Shown one piece after another: positions 9,495 to 18,413 of a stretch of 64,000 bases of DNA. A program made the position numbers and the translations under genes. This DNA is from Sphingomonas dokdonensis. Its GTDB lineage: Bacteria > Pseudomonadota > Alphaproteobacteria > Sphingomonadales > Sphingomonadaceae. Position 1 is the stretch's first letter. Each line of letters opens with the position of its first letter. The notes below the pieces were generated by a model. That model did not search any database. It was not told the origin of the DNA and saw nothing but the letters and a program-made list of their open reading frames with translations. The stretch lies in the NCBI RefSeq assembly GCF_002197685.1, contig NZ_NBBI01000003.1, positions 248,001 to 312,000 of the forward strand, in the 5' to 3' direction.

Positions 9495-11816
9495 ATGCTG
9501 CGCTCCGTCCTTGCCGCCCTTCTGTCCACCTCCCTCGCCGCCGCCCCGCTGTCGGCGCAATCGACCTATGACAGCGTCGATCCGTTCATCGGCACCGGCG
9601 GCGAGGGGCACACCTTCCCCGGTGCGGTCGCGCCGTTCGGCATGGTGCAGGTCAGCCCGGACACCGACACCACCTGCCAGGTGCGCGACTGCTACGGCCA
9701 CGCCGCCGGCTATCGTTACGACGACAGCACCATTCAGGGTTTCTCGCAGACGCACTTCTCGGGCTCGGGCCATTCCGATCTCGGCGATTTCCTGATGATG
9801 CCGGTGGCGGGCGACACCGTGCCGCTCGATCCCGGCAGCGCGGCGAAGCCCGACACCGGCTACCGCTCGCGCTTCAGCCACGACACCGAAGTCGCGCGCC
9901 CCGGCTATTATGCCGTGACGCTGGCCGACAGCGGCGTGCGCGCGGAGCTCACCGCCGGCACCCGCGTCGGCGTTCACCGCTACACCTTCCCGGCCGGCAA
10001 GGCCGCGCACGTCGTGCTCGACCTGCGCTCCTCGCTCTACGATTATTCCGGCAAGATCCTGTGGTCCTCGGTGCGCGTGCGCGCCGACGGCACGATCACC
10101 GGCATGCGCGAGACGCGCGGATGGGCACCCGCGCGCAAGCTCTTCTTCGCGATACGCGCCAGTGCGCCGCTCACCGGCCACGCCTTCCACAATCGCGAGG
10201 AGAAGATCGCCTACAAGGGCTTCCAAGGGCCCGGCCGCGGGCGCACCGACGTGGCGCAGCTACAGGGTCAGGCGCTCGTCGCCGCGCTCGACTTCGGCCA
10301 CCTCACCAGGCCGCTCGAACTGAAGGTCGCCATCTCGGGCGTCGACGAGGATGGCGCCCTCGCCAATCTCGACAGCGAAGTGGGCGGCTTCGACGCGGTC
10401 GCCGCCGTTAGCCGCACCGCGTGGCAACAGGCGCTGGACCGCGTCGATCTCGACGCCCCCGCACCGATGAAGCGCAAAGTCGCCACCGCGCTCTACCATG
10501 CGATGATCGCGCCCGGCGTCTTCTCCGACGTCGACGGCCGCTATCGTGGCCCCGACGATCAGGTGCACAAGGCGGACGGTTTCACCTTCCACTCCACCTT
10601 TTCGCTATGGGACACGTTCCGCGCCGAACACCCGCTGCTGCTGCTGGTCCAGCCCGAGCAGCGCAACCGCGACTTCGTGAAATCGCTTCTCGCCAGCCAG
10701 CAGGAAAGCCCCTTCGGCATCCTGCCCGTCTGGCAATTCCACGGTCGCGAAACCTGGACCATGATCGGCTATCACGCCGTCCCGGTCATCGCCGACGCGT
10801 ATCTGAAGGGCGTGCGCGGCTTCGACACCGACGCCGCGCTCGCCGCCATGGTGAAGAGCGCGACCTACGGCCCCTACGGCGGGCTGGACGAATATATGAA
10901 GCGCGGCTTCGTGCCGATCGACAAGGAGCCGGAGGCCGCGTCCAAGACGGTCGAATATGCGTACGACGACTGGACCATCGCGCGCATGGCCCGCGCGCTC
11001 GGCAAGACCGACATCGCCGCGACTTTCGACAAACGCGCCGCGAACTGGCGCAACAGCTTCGACGCCAAGACCGGTTTCCTCCGCGCCCGCAAGTCGAACG
11101 GCGCTTTTCGCACCCCCTTCGATCCCACCGCGATCAACTACGGCAGCGACTATACCGAGGGAAATGCGTGGCAATATTCCTGGTTCGTGCCGCAGGACCA
11201 GGCCGCGATGTTCGCGCTGCTCGGCGGCGACAAGGCCGCGGTGGCGAAGCTCGACGCGATGTTCAACTACGACAACAGCAAGCTCGACTATAGCCATGCC
11301 GAGGACATCGCCGGGCTGATCGGCCAGTACATCCACGGCAACGAGCCGAGCCACCACGTCGCCTATCTCTACAGCTACGCCGGCCAGCCGTGGCGCACGC
11401 AGGAGCGGTTGGCGCAGATCGTCGCCAGCCAGTACAAGGCCGCCCCCGACGGCCTGTCCGGCAACGACGATCTGGGTCAGATGTCCGCCTGGCTCGTCTT
11501 CACCGCGCTCGGTTTCTACCCCGTGGCGCCGGGATCGAACCAATATGTCATCGGCCGCCCCTTCGTGAACCGCGCCGCACTGACGCTCCCCAATGGCAAG
11601 CGCTTCACAATGGTGGCGGACGACCTGACGGACGCGAACCGCTACGTCGGCCGGGTGACGTTGAACGGCCGGCCGCTCGACCGCACATTCCTTCGCCACG
11701 AGGAACTGATGCGCGGCGGCGAGCTACGCTTCGCCATGCAGGCGACACCGAACAAGGCGTGGGGCGCGGCGCCAAGCGCACGGCCGTATTCGATGAGTAC
11801 GGCCGCTGCAAAATAA
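9495..11816 (+). CDS. GH92 family alpha-mannosidase, exported
   Basis: Calcium-dependent exo-alpha-mannosidase of glycoside hydrolase family 92, probably trimming alpha-1,2-linked mannose from glycans. 773 aa. The signal peptide (residues 1-22, ending LSA) directs export. Family landmarks are the N-terminal VDPFIGTGGEGHTFPGA, then SLWDTFRAEHPLL, NEPSHHVAYLY, and GNDDLGQMSAWLVFTALGFY, which contains the acidic residues used for general acid/base catalysis in the family. It has no SUS or TonB partner beside it, unlike GH92 genes in Bacteroidetes. A REP-like hairpin follows its stop. Confidence 0.93.
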   Translation: MLRSVLAALLSTSLAAAPLSAQSTYDSVDPFIGTGGEGHTFPGAVAPFGMVQVSPDTDTTCQVRDCYGHAAGYRYDDSTIQGFSQTHFSGSGHSDLGDFLMMPVAGDTVPLDPGSAAKPDTGYRSRFSHDTEVARPGYYAVTLADSGVRAELTAGTRVGVHRYTFPAGKAAHVVLDLRSSLYDYSGKILWSSVRVRADGTITGMRETRGWAPARKLFFAIRASAPLTGHAFHNREEKIAYKGFQGPGRGRTDVAQLQGQALVAALDFGHLTRPLELKVAISGVDEDGALANLDSEVGGFDAVAAVSRTAWQQALDRVDLDAPAPMKRKVATALYHAMIAPGVFSDVDGRYRGPDDQVHKADGFTFHSTFSLWDTFRAEHPLLLLVQPEQRNRDFVKSLLASQQESPFGILPVWQFHGRETWTMIGYHAVPVIADAYLKGVRGFDTDAALAAMVKSATYGPYGGLDEYMKRGFVPIDKEPEAASKTVEYAYDDWTIARMARALGKTDIAATFDKRAANWRNSFDAKTGFLRARKSNGAFRTPFDPTAINYGSDYTEGNAWQYSWFVPQDQAAMFALLGGDKAAVAKLDAMFNYDNSKLDYSHAEDIAGLIGQYIHGNEPSHHVAYLYSYAGQPWRTQERLAQIVASQYKAAPDGLSGNDDLGQMSAWLVFTALGFYPVAPGSNQYVIGRPFVNRAALTLPNGKRFTMVADDLTDANRYVGRVTLNGRPLDRTFLRHEELMRGGELRFAMQATPNKAWGAAPSARPYSMSTAAAK

Positions 11817-11818
11817 GT

Positions 11819-11846
11819 CGTCACCCCGGGCCCGACCCGGGGTGAC
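11819..11846. repeat. REP-like palindrome, likely bidirectional terminator
   Basis: Perfect 10-bp stem (11821-11830 with 11836-11845), loop CCCGA, in the 36-base gap between two convergent genes. It begins CGTCACCCCGG, the same head as the element at 50742, which suggests a dispersed repeat family also used as a terminator. Confidence 0.7.
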
Positions 11847-11852
11847 CCGACC

Positions 11853-13877
11853 TTACTTTGCCCCGCCGCTCACCTTGGGCGCTGCCGCGAACGGCGTGAT
11901 TCCGAACTCCGGATATACCTCCGCCGGATAGTAGAAGGCGCCATCCTTCACCACCATCGCGATGCGCTTGATCGCCTTCAGATCCTTGGTCGGATCGCCC
12001 GGCACCAGGAAGAAATCGGCCAGCTTGCCCTGCTCCACCGAGCCGAGCGTGGCGCCCTGCCCCAGATAGTTCGCCATGTCCCATGTCGCGCGCGTCAGGA
12101 TCTGCGCGGGGGTCATGCCGACCTGCTGATACAGTTCCAGCTCGCGGTGGAACGTGAACGACCCGCCCGTGTCCGTTCCCGGCACGATCATCGCACCGCG
12201 ATCGTTCAGCATGCGGATCGTCTCCACAATCTTGTCATAGGCGCCGCGATACGCCGCATCGTCGCCGGGAGCGGAGGTGTCGATCCACTGCTGCTTCAGG
12301 CTACGCTGCGCGCCGACGGGCAGATGGTCGATATAGTCCACCGCGCCCGGCGCAACCTGTCCGTCGCGGTTGAGCAGCAGATTCTCGTGGATGCCCAGCG
12401 TCACGTCGATCGGCAGCTTGCGCGCGGTGACCAGCCCCATGGTGTGCTGCACCCGTTCGCTGTTGAGGTCGAGCGCGGGTAGCCGCTTCAGCGCGGTCAG
12501 GCGGAACAGCGTGCGCGTGTCCTCCTCCGGCTTGATCACCCATTGCAGCATGAACTGATTGATGTGCGTCATCTCGTCGAAACCCGCCTCGATCATCTGA
12601 TCGGCGGTGGCGAAGGCGGGAACGTGCCCCGCCACCTTCAGCCCGCGCGCATGCGCTTCCTTCACCAGCGCGGGGATCCACGCCGGGTTCATGCTGTTAT
12701 ACGATTTGACACCCCAGAACTTGCCCTGGTCGGCGTACCAGCGCACCGCCGCCACCGTCTCCGCCTCGCTGTTGACGAGGATGCCATTGTTGGCGCTGAA
12801 CGGGCTCTTGCCCTCGATGAAGCCGGCGCGCACGATCCGCGGCCCGGCGATCACCCCGCCGTCGATCCGCTCGACCAGCTTGTCGAGCACCGCATTGTCG
12901 TTGCCCATGTCGCGCATGGTGGTGACGCCCGCGGCAAGGTTCAGCAGCGCGCCTTCCTGCCCGGTATGCGCGTGCATCTCGTACAGGCCGGGCACGATCG
13001 TGCCGCCCGCGCCGTCGATCACCGTCTCGCCCGCCGCACCCCTGGCGCCCAGCGGCTCGATCTTCGCGATCCTGTTGCCCGACACCAGCACCGACACCGG
13101 CGCGCCCACCGTGCCCACCTTGCTGTCGAACACCCGCACGTTGCGGATGCGCACCGGCCCGGCATAGCGATGCGCCACCTTCTTGTTGATCGCCACGAAC
13201 CGGTCGGTCGACCATTGCGCCGCCAGCGTCTTCAGCCGCTCGGCCTCGCCCTCATAGCCTTCACGCACGATCACCTGCCGCGGCGAGACCGCCGCGAACA
13301 TCTCGCCATCCGCATCCAGCAGGATGGTGTCGGGCGTGGTTTCGATCCCGCCCAGGTCATAGGCGGTCACCGTCAGCGGCCCGCCCGCGCCTTTGACGCT
13401 CAGCGTTTCGCCCTTGGTCAGCGTCAGCGTGCCGCCCGGCAGCGCCGCGAGCGTGGTGCCGCCCGCCTTCATGATCGCGCGCGCATACAAGCCAGTCGCC
13501 CAGGGGCTGCCGCTCTGCGCGATATAGACGCCGCGCGTGTTTGCCGATCCGCTGCCCGTCGCATCGGTCCAGCGCGCCGCCTTGCCGTCGGTCGCGAAAT
13601 GCTCCTCCACCTTGGAGCCGAAGGTGGTCGTGCCGGTGATGTCCCACGCCACCGGCAGCCCGGCGGCATCGGTGCGCAGCACCTCCTTCATCGTCGGTCC
13701 GCGACCGTTGTTCTTGTAGTCGAAGTCGATTGCGGTCCGGTCGCCCTGAATGTCTGCGTTCAAATGCCCCACGGTCTTGCCGCCGAAGATCACGCTGTAC
13801 CGCTCCACCTCCGCAGCGGCATTGGTGGCGAGCGACAGGGCGAGCGCAGCGATTGCTGCCGTGGAGAGGAGCTTCAT
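11853..13877 (-). CDS. Exported amidohydrolase family metalloprotein
   Basis: 674 aa from ATG 13877 (MKLLSTAAIAALALSLATNA, a clear signal peptide). The first 240 residues form a beta-rich domain of unknown role. The rest is an imidazolonepropionase/dipeptidase-like amidohydrolase: GGTIVPGLYEMHAHTG with the HxH metal motif, GHVPAF and MTHINQF with further His ligands, and PGTDTGG with the catalytic Asp. It ends with the usual composite-domain strand (GKLADFFLVPGDP). The substrate is unknown; peptide or cyclic amide hydrolysis in the periplasm is an inference. The longer reading from 14057 adds 60 residues of basic low-quality sequence and is rejected. Divergent from the LOV kinase, 134 bases apart. 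Confidence 0.88.
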   Translation of the reverse strand: MKLLSTAAIAALALSLATNAAAEVERYSVIFGGKTVGHLNADIQGDRTAIDFDYKNNGRGPTMKEVLRTDAAGLPVAWDITGTTTFGSKVEEHFATDGKAARWTDATGSGSANTRGVYIAQSGSPWATGLYARAIMKAGGTTLAALPGGTLTLTKGETLSVKGAGGPLTVTAYDLGGIETTPDTILLDADGEMFAAVSPRQVIVREGYEGEAERLKTLAAQWSTDRFVAINKKVAHRYAGPVRIRNVRVFDSKVGTVGAPVSVLVSGNRIAKIEPLGARGAAGETVIDGAGGTIVPGLYEMHAHTGQEGALLNLAAGVTTMRDMGNDNAVLDKLVERIDGGVIAGPRIVRAGFIEGKSPFSANNGILVNSEAETVAAVRWYADQGKFWGVKSYNSMNPAWIPALVKEAHARGLKVAGHVPAFATADQMIEAGFDEMTHINQFMLQWVIKPEEDTRTLFRLTALKRLPALDLNSERVQHTMGLVTARKLPIDVTLGIHENLLLNRDGQVAPGAVDYIDHLPVGAQRSLKQQWIDTSAPGDDAAYRGAYDKIVETIRMLNDRGAMIVPGTDTGGSFTFHRELELYQQVGMTPAQILTRATWDMANYLGQGATLGSVEQGKLADFFLVPGDPTKDLKAIKRIAMVVKDGAFYYPAEVYPEFGITPFAAAPKVSGGAK

Positions 13878-14011
13878 GACGCAACCGTACGGAGCGCATT
13901 GCTGGCGCGCAACTCGCACCGACACCCGCTCAAGCGCGTCCCGAAGGGAACAACGCGCCAGATTGACTCTTCTATTGCGAACCACCGCCCGGTAGATCGC
14001 CGGCATTCGAG

Positions 14012-15778
14012 ATGGAAGCGGATAACAGCGTGGCAGAAAAAGGCTCTGGGCACACACCGACTGACGTAGAAGGCGGTGGCCAGAGCGCCGGTGTACCCGC
14101 AGAAGGATCGATGGACGTCGGCGGACACGAGCCGATCGGTCGCGGCAGCGACGGCAAGCGCCATTGGCGCGAAAGCACGATCACCGAGCCTGGTCTCGAC
14201 AGCCGCGGCAATGTGTTCTTCGCCGCAATCGAGATGACGCGGATGCCGATGATCCTCACCGATCCGCATCAGGACGACAATCCGATCGTCTTCGCCAACA
14301 AGGCTTTCCTCGATCTGACCTTGTACGAGGAAGAGGAAGTCTTGGGCCGCAACTGCCGCTTTCTGCAGGGCGCCCGTACCGATCCCGAAAGCGTCACCGA
14401 ATTGCGCAACGCGGTCGCCTCGACCAGTTCGATCGCGCTCGAAATCCTGAATTACAAGCGCGACGGCTCGCCATTCTGGAATGCGGTTTTCATCGGCCCG
14501 GTGTACGACACCACGGGCAATCTGCTGTACTTCTTCGCCAGCCAGCTCGACGTCACGCGCCGGCGCGAAAGCGAACGCTCCTACCTTCAGGCACAGAAGA
14601 TGGAAGCGGTCGGCCAGCTGACCGCCGGCCTGGCGCACGATTTCAACAATCTGCTGCAAGTCGTGAACGGCAATCTCGAGCTCGCGGTGGCGCGCAGTTC
14701 GGACGAGCGCGTGCTGCGCTATCTGGAAAGCGCGCGCGGCGCGGCCGAACGCGGCGCGAAGCTGACCGGCCAGTTGCTTGCCTTCGCGCGCAAGACACGG
14801 CTTGATCCGCGCCCCGTGGATGTCAGCGAATGCCTCAACGGCTTTGCCGACGTGATGGAAAGCGCGCTGGGCCGAAAGGTGGAGCTGCATTTCAGCGTTC
14901 GTCGCGGCTTGCCCAAGGCGCTGCTCGATCCGCAGCAGTTCGAAATGGCGGTGCTGAACATCGCGATCAACGCCAAGGATGCGATGCCGGGCGGCGGGGT
15001 GATCGAGCTTTCCACAGCGCGGGTGAAACTCAACGGCGATGCCGCCGCACGCGGCCTTTCGCCGGGCGAATATGTCGCGGTGCAGGTGCGCGATGAGGGG
15101 CAGGGCATGCCGCCCGAGGTGATCGAGCGCGCGACCGAGCCGTTCTTCACCACAAAGGGCGTCGGCAAGGGCACTGGCCTCGGACTCGCCATGGCCAGTG
15201 GCTTCGTGCAGCAATCGCGCGGCCGGCTGGAGATCGAAAGTGCGCCGGGCAAGGGTACGACCGTCCGGATGCTGTTTCCCGTTGCATCCAGCGAACTGCA
15301 CGATTTGCCGCAGGAGCCGGAGAAACGCAGCAAGGCCGCTTCGTCGGGAAAGTCCGGCGCGCACATCCTCGTCGTGGAGGATAGCCCGGAAGTGCTCGCA
15401 CTCGCCCGCGAGATCCTGGAGGAAGTCGGCTATCGCATCACCACGGCCGAAACCGGGGAAGACGGCTTCGCCACCTTCAAGGCCGAACCGGAAGGCTCGG
15501 TCGACCTAGTGTTCACCGATCTGGTGATGCCCGGCGGCATGAACGGCATCGTGCTGGCACAGGAGATCGCCAAGATCGCACCCGACGTCCCCGTGCTGAT
15601 GACGACCGGCTATAACGAGGAGCTGGTCGCCGATGGGCCGCTGCGAAGTGGTCTGGACGTATTGGGCAAGCCGTATCGCCGCAGCGACCTGCTCGACCGC
15701 GTGCGCCAGGCGCTGAACCGCAAGGGCGACGGTGGCCCACGTCGCAACATATCGGATTACGGCTCAGCCGAGGAATGA
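14012..15778 (+). CDS. LOV blue-light sensor histidine kinase with receiver domain
   Basis: 588 aa, soluble, no membrane helix. Residues 1-55 are a Gly-rich leader. Residues 65-185 are a LOV/PAS domain with the flavin adduct motif GRNCRFLQG, reactive Cys115, so it should form a photo-adduct with FMN. A HisKA dimerisation helix carries the phospho-acceptor His209 in LAHDFNNLL. The HATPase domain shows NAKDAM, DEGQGMP and GTGLGLAM. The C-terminal receiver has phospho-acceptor Asp503 (FTDLVMPGG) and the conserved Lys in LGKPY. The layout resembles the LOV-HK-REC photoreceptors of Pseudomonas and Xanthomonas. No output regulator is adjacent, so the target pathway is unknown. Confidence 0.93.
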   Translation: MEADNSVAEKGSGHTPTDVEGGGQSAGVPAEGSMDVGGHEPIGRGSDGKRHWRESTITEPGLDSRGNVFFAAIEMTRMPMILTDPHQDDNPIVFANKAFLDLTLYEEEEVLGRNCRFLQGARTDPESVTELRNAVASTSSIALEILNYKRDGSPFWNAVFIGPVYDTTGNLLYFFASQLDVTRRRESERSYLQAQKMEAVGQLTAGLAHDFNNLLQVVNGNLELAVARSSDERVLRYLESARGAAERGAKLTGQLLAFARKTRLDPRPVDVSECLNGFADVMESALGRKVELHFSVRRGLPKALLDPQQFEMAVLNIAINAKDAMPGGGVIELSTARVKLNGDAAARGLSPGEYVAVQVRDEGQGMPPEVIERATEPFFTTKGVGKGTGLGLAMASGFVQQSRGRLEIESAPGKGTTVRMLFPVASSELHDLPQEPEKRSKAASSGKSGAHILVVEDSPEVLALAREILEEVGYRITTAETGEDGFATFKAEPEGSVDLVFTDLVMPGGMNGIVLAQEIAKIAPDVPVLMTTGYNEELVADGPLRSGLDVLGKPYRRSDLLDRVRQALNRKGDGGPRRNISDYGSAEE

Positions 15779-15801
15779 TCGGCTAAGCCGTGATCCGCGC
15801 G

Positions 15802-16083
15802 TCAGATCACATCGGGTAGCGGCGCCGTTCCCTCGGAGCGGCAGACGTGCAGCACCTCGGCGCAATGTTCGCCTGCCCAAGCGAGACCTGCCGCTTCGGC
15901 GTCGTCATAGCTGCCATACGGATCGCCGCCGACCAGCGACACCGACTCGGCCTCCTCGCCATCGCCGCACCGGACCAGCACCGATCCGGCGAGCCGGAAC
16001 TGGCCGCTGTCCAGCTCCTGGATGCGGATGCAGTCGGCGTTGCTCGGTGCCGGTTCGCCCGCGGGCAGCTTCTTTATCTCCAT
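15802..16083 (-). CDS. Hypothetical protein, 93 aa
   Basis: Small acidic protein starting MEIKKLPAGEPAPSNADC. Contains YGSYDDAEAAGLAWAGEHCA, reminiscent of small domains that repeat a YDxEEAA helix, and three Cys residues without a CxxC pair. No signal peptide or membrane segment. It lies 40 bases downstream of uvsE and may be the last gene of that operon. No function can be assigned. Third-position GC is typical of coding sequence here. Confidence 0.65.
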   Translation of the reverse strand: MEIKKLPAGEPAPSNADCIRIQELDSGQFRLAGSVLVRCGDGEEAESVSLVGGDPYGSYDDAEAAGLAWAGEHCAEVLHVCRSEGTAPLPDVI

Positions 16084-16123
16084 GTTATCTCCCTTTCGTC
16101 ACCCGCCGCAACGCGCGAGGCGG

Positions 16124-17287
16124 CTATTCCGCCGCTTCGGCCAGTCCTTCATCGACATCGGGCTCGTCGTCCGTATCCACCCCGCCGTCGAGCCGCGCCT
16201 CGTCGTCGGCGAACTCGGCCGCATCGCTCGCGGTGATCCCGAACCGCACCGCCACATCGGGGGCGAAGCGGAGCAGGTCCGGGCGCAGCCGCAACAGGCT
16301 AAGATCCTTGGACTTGCCCTCCATCATCACGTCGAAGAACAGCCCCTCGGCCATCCGCATGAAGGTCGCGAACTCGAACGGGTTGGTAAAGTCGGCATGG
16401 CCGGTCCAGATCGGCGGGCGCAGCACCGTCTTCACCCGCGCGGTGTCCTTCACCGGCGCCTTCAGCACCTCGCCCGACTTCGCGCGCCCCTTGCCGGCCT
16501 TTGCCGCGGCGCGCTGCTTGGGTGTGATCTTCTGCTTGATCTCGCGCATCTCGGTACGCGGCGAGGAAAAGTGGATCTTGGGCCGGACACCCGCCGGCCA
16601 GGTCGCCAGAAACCGCTCCAGCGTCTCGCGCATGTCGAGCCGCTCGGGGTTGAGGCACCAGAAATGCTGATAGTCGAAGATCAGCCGGACGCCGGTGCGC
16701 TCGTGGATCCACAGCACATCGGCGGCGGAAAAGCGGATGTCGTCATTCTCCAGCACCAGCCGGCGCTGCACATGCTCGGGGCATTGCTCCCATCCCTCGA
16801 TCCAGCGCGCGCGGCTCGCCTCATGGTCGTCGTACACGCCGCCGACATGGGTGATCATCACCGCTTCGTCGTCCAGCTCCATCCGGTCGAGCATCTCCGC
16901 CTGGCTCGACAGGTCCCAGATGCTCTTCTTGGTCAGGTCCGGGTTGGGCGCGTTCAGCAGCACATATTGCGACGGGTGGAACGACAGGCGGATGTCGTAA
17001 TCGCGCGCCTTTTTTCCGAACGCGCGCAGCTCCGCGTCACTCTCCGCCACCATGTTGTGGAACTGCGGCATGTCGGGATGCGTCGCGTAAGGCGCGATGT
17101 CCGACGACAGCCGGTACATGTCGAGATCCTCACTCTTCAGATACTCGAGCACGTCGTCGAGCAGCTCGAGCGAGCATTTGAGGTGCGGGTTCTTCTGCCA
17201 GCGCCGCGTGTCGCCGGATTTCAGCCCGGGCTTGCCCATCACCTTCACCGGAAAGCCCAGGCGAAGCGGGCGGCTGTTGTCGGTCAT
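16124..17287 (-). CDS. uvsE: UV damage repair endonuclease UvsE/UVDE
   Basis: Nicks DNA 5' of pyrimidine dimers and other lesions to start alternative excision repair. 387 aa. The TIM-barrel UVDE fold is seen from RLGFPVKVMG through MYRLSSDIAPYATHP, LSFHPSQYVLLN, MITHVGGVYDD, LVLENDD and LIFDYQHFWC. These supply the His, Glu and Asp metal ligands of the family, and HFSSPR follows. Two additions stand out: a Lys/Ala-rich insertion after KITPKQRAAAK, and an acidic tail (about 40 residues rich in Asp/Glu). The ATG overlaps the DHH stop by 4 bases (17284-17287), so the two repair-type genes are coupled. Confidence 0.9.
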   Translation of the reverse strand: MTDNSRPLRLGFPVKVMGKPGLKSGDTRRWQKNPHLKCSLELLDDVLEYLKSEDLDMYRLSSDIAPYATHPDMPQFHNMVAESDAELRAFGKKARDYDIRLSFHPSQYVLLNAPNPDLTKKSIWDLSSQAEMLDRMELDDEAVMITHVGGVYDDHEASRARWIEGWEQCPEHVQRRLVLENDDIRFSAADVLWIHERTGVRLIFDYQHFWCLNPERLDMRETLERFLATWPAGVRPKIHFSSPRTEMREIKQKITPKQRAAAKAGKGRAKSGEVLKAPVKDTARVKTVLRPPIWTGHADFTNPFEFATFMRMAEGLFFDVMMEGKSKDLSLLRLRPDLLRFAPDVAVRFGITASDAAEFADDEARLDGGVDTDDEPDVDEGLAEAAE

Positions 17288-18354
17288 GATGGCACCTGTG
17301 CCTGAGGAAAGCCGAGTTCGCGGACGAAGCCGTTCCAGTCGTCCGCGCGGAGCGCCCCGCCGGTCGCCTGCGCATGGCCGTTGCCATAGCGTCCGTCGGC
17401 GCCCGCCGGGCGGTGCTCGGCCAGAAAGTCGATGAGATTGCGCCCGCTCGCCGATCGCGCCGCGAAATGCACCCAACCGGGGCGGTATCCACGGTTGGCG
17501 GCGATCACGATCTTGTCCTTCAGCCGCCCGCGCCATTGCTGCGCGATCAGTGGATGGATCTGGCACGGCGTGTCGAGCGGGATCAGCGCCACGTCGCCCA
17601 CCACAATCGGCGCGGTGCGCTTGCCCGCATCCATCGCGGCGCGCACCTCCAGCTTGGCGGCGCGCAGCGCCTCGGCATCGGCGTCGGTGCCCTTGGTGAT
17701 CGCCTTGGGCCCATCGGCGCGCAGCAGCAGGCGCAGCGCCCGCCCGGCATCCGCCGCCGCGGTCCGCCGTGGCGCGTTCAGCAGCGACACCGCATCGCGC
17801 AGCGCGGTCTTGCCCCAGCGCGCCTGCGCCTCGCCCAGCTCGGGAAAGTCGCGCCCGTCCTCCATGTCACCGATCAGGCCGATCGCCGCGAGCCACAGCA
17901 TGTCGCTCACATCGCCCAGCGCCGCCGCAGCCCAGCAGGCGAGCAGCGCGCTGGTCGGCTCGGGCGAGAGGCCGTTGCCGCTGATCGTGATCGCGTTTTC
18001 GGGATCGCCGGTCGGCACGTGATGGTCGATCACCAATGTCGGGCAACCCGGCAACACCGGGTCCGCGCGCGTGCCCAGATCGGCGAGGATCAGCCCGCCC
18101 GGCGCATGCGCGGCAAGCCGCGCGCGCACCGCATCGTCCCACGGCGTCTCGCCCTTGCCGGTCAGCTCGATCGCGACATGGTGCCCGGCACCTTCCAGCG
18201 CGCGCGACAGCAAGGCGGCGGCGGCCAGGCCATCCGCGTCGAAGTGCGACAGGATCACGATCGGCCGGTCCGGTGCGAAAGAGGCCAGCGCGTCGCGCAT
18301 CGCCGCCGCGGCGGCGTCACGCAGGTCGGGGGCAGAGGCGAGGCGGCCAAGCAT
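17284..18354 (-). CDS. DHH family phosphoesterase (RecJ-like)
   Basis: Metal-dependent phosphoesterase related to RecJ and oligoribonucleases. 356 aa from ATG 18354. Motifs: SHFDADGLAA near the N-terminus, LADLG, the signature VIDHHVPTGD, and IGLIGDMED. A DHHA1-type C-terminal part includes RNLIDFLAEH and GGHAQATGG-like sequence (GNGHAQATGGAL). Exonuclease or nucleotidase activity is a family inference. An ATG at 18453 would overlap apbE by 40 bases, but the added codons include rare ones (TTA, CGA, GGA), so the shorter start is chosen. Directly coupled to uvsE downstream. Confidence 0.85.
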   Translation of the reverse strand: MLGRLASAPDLRDAAAAAMRDALASFAPDRPIVILSHFDADGLAAAALLSRALEGAGHHVAIELTGKGETPWDDAVRARLAAHAPGGLILADLGTRADPVLPGCPTLVIDHHVPTGDPENAITISGNGLSPEPTSALLACWAAAALGDVSDMLWLAAIGLIGDMEDGRDFPELGEAQARWGKTALRDAVSLLNAPRRTAAADAGRALRLLLRADGPKAITKGTDADAEALRAAKLEVRAAMDAGKRTAPIVVGDVALIPLDTPCQIHPLIAQQWRGRLKDKIVIAANRGYRPGWVHFAARSASGRNLIDFLAEHRPAGADGRYGNGHAQATGGALRADDWNGFVRELGFPQAQVPS

Positions 18355-18413
18355 CGCACCTAAACGCAAGCGGGCCGCCAGAGGCTCCCGATCCGTTCGC
18401 AACGCCGCTGCCG

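Noticed and set aside
13878..14057. 60-residue N-terminal extension of the amidohydrolase
   Set aside because: A clear signal peptide starts at 13877; the extension would bury it and would overlap the start of the LOV kinase.
12543..14069. 508-aa open frame antisense to the amidohydrolase gene
   Set aside because: His/Arg-rich shadow; the opposite strand has a signal peptide and metal motifs.
16022..17305. 427-aa open frame antisense to uvsE
   Set aside because: It covers the UvsE gene exactly and lacks any family motif.
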